22,430 nucleotides of DNA from Thermomucor indicae-seudaticae (lineage: Eukaryota > Mucoromycota > Mucoromycetes > Mucorales > Lichtheimiaceae). The DNA lies in assembly GCA_000787465.1 (NCBI GenBank), contig JSYX01000582.1:1-22430 (forward strand), in the 5' to 3' direction. The notes beneath the pieces were generated by a model. The model made no database searches. It had not been told where the DNA came from and worked only from the letters and a program-made list of their open reading frames with translations. Made by a program: the position numbers and the translations under genes. Each line of letters opens with the position of its first letter. The first letter of the stretch is position 1. Of this stretch, positions 17,801 through 22,430 are shown piece after piece.

Positions 17801-20800
17801 AGGAATACATCGACACTGCAGGTGAGTGCTAATATGCGGATCCGAGTACTTAGTACTGACGCACTATTCTGCAAGTTTTCTTTGTGCAGTTGGGGATTCG
17901 CACATTCATCTGCTTGGGAGAGCGTAAAGGCATCAGGCAACACTGAAGCAGCTACTATTCTGCGAAACAACGTTAGGCGTTTCTGGGATTTGTGGCTAAA
18001 CGTAACCCCTGACGACACCGTCGAATGGAAAAGGTATAGCTACCTAACTGAAGTCCAATGCCAATGCAAGACAGTAACCAGTTTTTTTTAGTGAATTTGT
18101 TTTCCCTGAACTTGACTGGCACGATATTGGCATGTTGACAGAACTTTTCGCATGTCGCCAGGCTCTCTACAAAAGCTACGGTGCAATATTATCTGAGATC
18201 ATGGAATGTGTGAATAAGGACGTGGTGTCTTGCAGAACTAAAGCATTGCGGGCTATACGGCGTATTGCCACAAGTACTCCTGAGATCCTGGATGATGTAG
18301 GAATTGGGCAAAGGACACGAAGCTACGCCGTACTCATCTCAACCCTTTCCTAGGCACGTATTCGGAACTCTGTCCTTCAGCGCATACACGATAGCTCTCC
18401 GTCTGTTCGAGACGCTGCAGTTGAAGTGCTTGCTCGATATCTTGCGCTCCAGAAACAAATACCACGACGATTGTACGATGTCGTGAGCAAACGGATTTTG
18501 GTATTGTCGAGTCTCATGTTCAAGAGTACTACCTCTTAACCGTTTCGATGGCTCTTTTTTTTAGGATACTGCTGTCACGGTTCGCAAGAGGCTTGTCAAA
18601 CTGCTAGGGGAACTATATAGCAAGTGCGATGAGCGTGACCTCAAAATTGATATCGCAGCCAAAGTTATCCAGCGGATCGGTGACAACGAAGTCAGTATCA
18701 GTGATCTTGCTCTCAAAACAACGCAAGAGTTATTGTTTCGTCCTTTCCAAGACGTTGAGAATGATGGAAACGATTTCTTCGGAAGCTTTTACGACAACGC
18801 TCCAAAGACGCGTAGAACAAAGATCTTGAAGTTGACTGATATCATCGTCGGTGCAGCCGGGGCTCTTGATCAGCCAGGTTATGAGAAGTCCGCAGCATTG
18901 GCAGAAATCGTACGAAAGGTAAATCTAGACTATTACGATTGTTTAAGCATATACTTATCCACCCGACCTTTCGCAAAGACTATTAAAGGTTCCGATGATA
19001 AATCTCGGTCTTTCTTTGAAAGAGTCTTTCAATGGATCATTGACTGCCTTTTTGAACGCATGCTTATTCATGACGAGAAAGGCGAAACGGAGAGCTTTAA
19101 CCACTGTTTAGCAACGATATATGCTGTAACAAGCACATGCCCCTACCTACTGCGCGAAACACAAATAGCAACACTTCAGCCTTACCTAACGGTGAGTCAG
19201 CAGGTAATAATGAAATGGACCGTGTTTGAGTTATCTCTGTAACCCGGGGGCTAACGCTTGTACTTATGATAGGCTGACTTGCAAACAGTTCGACACGTCC
19301 TAGATATCTATAGAGACGTCCTTCCGCTTATGACATATAATGATCTGGATTTTATTGCTTTAATGGAGCAGGTGCTGCTTCAAGTCGTGCGTCGCAGTCC
19401 ACCAGAGGTAAATGACTCCCTGATGTATCCAGTCAAGTTCATTATGGGTCTTACTTACTGAGCTCACAAAGATGCTCGAGTCCGCCATATCTTGCCTGTC
19501 TGTTATAATTACAAAAGTAACACGCCATTACAAGTATGCTGTTCAAATGCTTGGAACGTGTTTTGGTATGGCAAATTTCGGAGAGAAGGGAAAGCATATA
19601 GAATACTGAGTATGACGCACATAGCCGCTCTGACACAAGATAAGGCAAGAATGGAAGCGTCCGGCTCGTACGGGCGACCAGTGAATGCAATCAGCAAGAT
19701 GCTTCTCCTTTGTGGCCTCCTTTGTGAATACTTTGAATATGACGAGAAACGAGAGGAGTTCACTAAAGAAATGGAGAATGTGGGGATTAGCCTCGAAGTG
19801 AGTGAAGAAACTATACATTTGGTCTACGCTCTTCCTAATGATAATCCCAAATTTAGGCAAATGTGCCTGAACAGGTGTTTGCTTTGTTGCTACGATTTGC
19901 GGAAAACGAAGAAGTCGAGACGCATATCCAGATTCGCACATCAGCATTGCAAGGATTAGGCAAGCACAGAGAGAGAGCTTAACAACGAGGTTTAGTTTAT
20001 ACATGAAAACTAACATATCGGGTTTACCAGGACATTTATTTGCAAAATACCCAACACTGATTACTTTGGAAGTTAGCACAGATTTGATGGACAGTATTCT
20101 TCAGGATGGTCCAGTGATACTTCAAACATGCTTGATGAAGACTTTTCAGGAATTCCTTGCGGCTGAAGAATATCGACTAGATAAACGAGAACAAGGTAGA
20201 CGCAATACTGCAAAAGGTGTAGAGGAGAAAACTAACGGAGATTTTGACGAAAGCGGCTGGCGCTTCATTGTACTATAAAGAGATCGATGTGGATACCCTT
20301 CTTGGAAATACCGATGAATTTGCAGAACTAGGGTATATAAACAAAAAAAGATAGCTTTCACAAGTACCGAAGTTCTTATGTATCTATACCCATCAGTGTA
20401 AATGGATCCCTTATGCAGCGATATCTGAGGAAAATCCTCAAATGTGCCATGGACAAGTCAAGGGAACTACGATATGCAGCGTTTGAAGTGGTCACTACCA
20501 TTGTTCAACAAGGACTTGCCCATCCTGTACTGGTATGTAAATCATATCGTAGGGCTAGCTCACTGTCGGATAAACTTATTATGCTGCAATCAGTGTATGC
20601 CCATTATTGTCGCAGCAGAGACCAGTCCAGACCTCATCCTGCGGAATAAGGCATACTATTTGCATAGATATGCTCACGACAAATACGGTTCGATATTGTA
20701 CACCCATTTCAGCGACTATTTGACAGCAGCATTCGAGTATCAAAAGCTTCACTTTGGCAACCATCCGAAAGGTAAGTGTCCAAAGAAAGTGACTGTCTGT

Positions 20801-21593
20801 GGTGAGAAGTTTGCTGACAGTTCGGTGGCTAGGTTATGGACACCGAGGGGGAGACTCTAAGGTTGATTCATTGTTTGGTCTCATGTTTAGTATTGTGAAG
20901 CAAAGAAAGAAGAACAAAATGGGCTTTTTGCGCGCATTGGTGAAGCCTTTCGAATATGATATAAAAGACGTTTCGACTGCAGAGGTAAAAGAAGAAGATC
21001 CGAACTTTGTAGTACACCTTTTTATGGTTGCTAACTGGGATCACAGATCGATCTGTCATTTCTACGGTTCTTGGCTGATAATATTTGCACGTTGGATCTC
21101 ACACAGTCAGACGAAGTCCTACATATTCTACATCACATGTATCGTACACAAGCGACGTTATGCGCAGATCTTGTCGAATGCTTGCAAAAGAAGAATGGAT
21201 CCACGCCCAGTAGTCGGGAAGAAGAAGAGGAAGAAGTCGATATGGATTATGCAAAGATGGCGATAGCAATGTATCTGTTACTGCGAACCAAAATGGTTTT
21301 GATGGAGCTGTACGATATAAGCGATAGGTGACTATATATAGCTTGAGAGCGCATTAAAAGCTGATCCAGACTAAACGTTTGTCTTCTTTTCTATTAGCGA
21401 GGTGCAAGACTACGAACACGAGACCAGTAAACCGCGGGCGGTTTCTAAGGATCCAGAAATGGATCCAATAATCGATTGGGAAGCTGAACTGTTGTGTTTT
21501 GCAAGAAACGAGCTGGACCAAGCGTCAGCAACCGATGCCGTCCATCAATTTGAAGAAGTGATGTCCAAATGCACTTGTCCAATCGACGGATAA
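14898..21593 (+). CDS. SCC2: Cohesin loader subunit Scc2/NIPBL/Mis4
   Basis: This large HEAT-repeat protein loads cohesin onto chromosomes. I reconstruct 23 exons: 14898-15861, 15920-16329, 16392-16503, 16566-17229, 17291-17435, 17509-17664, 17717-17821, 17876-18033, 18092-18296, 18354-18500, 18565-18918, 18979-19191, 19273-19407, 19472-19565, 19625-19797, 19857-19959, 20031-20195, 20254-20332, 20397-20532, 20594-20771, 20833-20984, 21047-21327 and 21398-21593. All phases agree, giving 1774 residues. Family marks are RTKALRAIRRIA, QRIHDSSPSVRDAAVEVLAR, SKRILDTAVTVRKRLVKLL, KILKLTDIIVGA, ATLQPYLT, IQIRTSALQGLGHLF, QGLAHPVL and PDLILRNKAYYL, all matching NIPBL in order. Residues 1-320 are charged low complexity with an internal duplication. 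The intron after 19959 is GC-AG. The 60-nt intron 18919-18978 is stop-free and could be retained. Confidence 0.95.
14937..15698 (+). repeat. Two diverged tandem copies of a 115-residue module in SCC2 N-terminus
   Basis: Residues 14-127 (14937-15278) and 151-267 (15348-15698) align throughout. Paired blocks include EANEYPNKKAKTT / ETNEHPNKARRTR, SNAKNDNSDDDDEIPL / SNAKDDNSVDDDDEKPL, RRAFLKRKQHKSS / RRTLVKRKQHSSS and QGTGSAST / QGTGTSSV. The copies have diverged but kept basic KRKQH and acidic DDDDE clusters. This is a duplication inside exon 1, visible directly in the translation. Confidence 0.85.
15678..15797 (+). repeat. Four 30-bp tandem repeats coding TS(T/K/M)E-rich decapeptides
   Basis: Four units of exactly 30 bp, each beginning ACGTCAA, encode TSKETNSDRA, TSTETDPKEG, TSTETSPEEK and TSMESSSENS (residues 261-300 of Scc2). 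A related TSTESASD lies at the end of the first large module, suggesting the decapeptide array grew from the end of the second. Such arrays are likely to vary in copy number between strains. Confidence 0.85.
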
Positions 21594-21664
21594 TATACCC
21601 AAATCATATACCCTGAAACATTTCATTGCGTTTGTACCTACATCACATTTTATTGCATTTTGTA

Positions 21665-22430
21665 CAGTGCCCTACAAAAAAGAATGAGAAAAATTTTGGC
21701 CGACCGCCCGAACCTAAATTCGACATGCATTTTTCAAATGTTGTTACGCGTCCTGTTTGTTCTTTCTCTTTCGTATTTCGTTCAATATGGCTCTAGACTT
21801 TATAGAAAAGACTCGTATTGTTACTTTAAGTGAAGAAGGCAATACGGCGAAGCAAATTGAGGAGAAAACGGGGGCACCCTTGAAAACGGTTTACCGCGTT
21901 TTAAACAACTTCAGAAAACGAGGCACTGTGGAAAGCCGTAAAAGCCCTGGAAGACTCCCAAACTTAGTGAAAGGGACAAAAGGCTTCTTGTGACCCAAAC
22001 GAAAAAGAACTGGCGCGCGACACTTGCAGAGTTGACGAACAAATGCCCAAGGAAGTGCATCCCAATACAATTCGTGCTGCGCTCAATAAGCGCGGCATAC
22101 ACAACCGTGTGGCCAAGAAAAAGCCTTTCCTGAAGCCAGAACATAAAGAAGCACGTCGGGAGTTTGCGAAACGGTAGAAGGATTTGTCCGTTGAAGACTG
22201 GAGGAGAGTAATCTGGACGGACGAATCGACATTTGAAATCGACAAGAACACAGTAGGCAAATCCGAGTCTGGCGTGAAGCTGGTGAAGCCGACCAATTCG
22301 ACTGTCTCGTGCCAACTTTCCGGAGTGGCAGGTCTTCAGTGATGATCTGGGGTGCAATAACCTATGGGAAGAAGTCTGACTTGGTCATAATGGACCCCAA
22401 GCGTCGCACCGGTGCTGATTTAGTGGACCA
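21665..22430 (+). mobile_element. Tc1/mariner element, 5' part, cut by window end
   Basis: The left end starts CAGTGCCCTACAAAAAAG at 21665 and is preceded by TA (21663-21664), as expected for a Tc1-type terminal inverted repeat at a TA target. A 122-bp leader runs to the transposase ATG at 21787. The element lies 71 bp downstream of the SCC2 stop, in its 3' flank, in the same orientation. The right half and right terminal repeat are outside the window. Confidence 0.8.
21787..22430 (+). pseudogene. Tc1/mariner transposase, frameshifted and truncated by window
   Basis: The N-terminus has a helix-turn-helix DNA-binding domain (MALDFIEKTRIVTLSEEG, then KQIEEKTGAPLKTVYRVL) and the linker SPGR. 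Coding then continues in shifted frames: KLSERDKRLLVTQTKKNWRA, then NTIRAALNKRGIHNRVAKK, then WRRVIWTDESTFEI with the first catalytic Asp (codon 22220-22222), then IRVWREAGEADQF and SVMIWGAITYGKKSDL. Each change of frame fits a one-base loss (near 21952, 22043 and 22250), and an in-frame TAG lies at 22175-22177. The second Asp/Glu region is beyond the window. The copy cannot encode an active enzyme. Confidence 0.9.

Noticed and set aside
21911..22357. 148-codon minus-strand frame
   Set aside because: It is antisense to the decayed Tc1 transposase; the plus strand shows clear transposase motifs.
1..22430. A dedicated biosynthetic or defence gene cluster, operon, CRISPR array or provirus
   Set aside because: Genes on both strands have unrelated housekeeping roles, each with its own introns and promoter region; no spaced direct repeats, viral structural genes or cluster-type enzymes were seen.

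Overview
The window is nuclear DNA of a fungus. Protein-coding genes are broken by many short introns (about 42-130 nt) with GT(A/G)AGT-type donors, CTAAC/CTAAT-like branch points and AG acceptors, and the products are eukaryotic housekeeping proteins. The protein flavour (metazoan-like SF3a and NIPBL/Scc2 sequences), the compact gene spacing and the kinds of mobile-element relics suggest an early-diverging fungus, most likely Mucoromycota. That taxonomic call is inference, with no rRNA here to confirm it. I saw no bacterial, phage, CRISPR, tRNA or rRNA features.

Layout. (1) 95-927, minus: a four-exon gene of unknown function. (2) 928-3832: a gene-poor, AT-rich stretch holding transposon debris. 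It contains a relic of a DIRS/Crypton-type tyrosine recombinase (about 3013-3261), directly abutted by a pogo/Tigger-like terminal repeat (about 2850-3011). (3) 3833-4069, minus: a probable 62-residue two-exon gene, almost back to back with (4) the eight-exon splicing factor gene SF3A3/PRP9 (4091-6003, plus). (5) 6392-7028, plus: a small disordered protein with a textbook PCNA-interacting (PIP) box. Its stop codon lies 12 bp from the stop of (6) a convergent gene (7041-9346 or further, minus) for a roughly 700-residue protein with a probable fungal MACPF-like domain. (7) 9870-12044, minus: NADPH-cytochrome P450 reductase, 701 residues, complete. (8) A 1.35 kb divergent intergenic region. (9) 13392-14642, plus: inositol polyphosphate multikinase (IPMK/Arg82 family). 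(10) 14898-21593, plus: the cohesin loader SCC2/NIPBL/Mis4, reconstructed here as 23 exons encoding 1774 residues. (11) 21665 to the window end: a decayed Tc1/mariner element cut by the window edge, inserted just downstream of SCC2.

The genes are independent transcription units, with no operon or dedicated gene cluster. Themes are pre-mRNA splicing (SF3A3), sterol and P450 electron transfer (NCP1), inositol phosphate signalling (IPMK), and chromosome replication and cohesion (PIP-box protein, SCC2). The last two carry CG-rich palindromes upstream that resemble G1/S promoter elements. Points most worth following are the internally duplicated N-terminus of SCC2, its GC-AG intron, the tyrosine-recombinase/pogo nest, and the tiny gene divergent to SF3A3.
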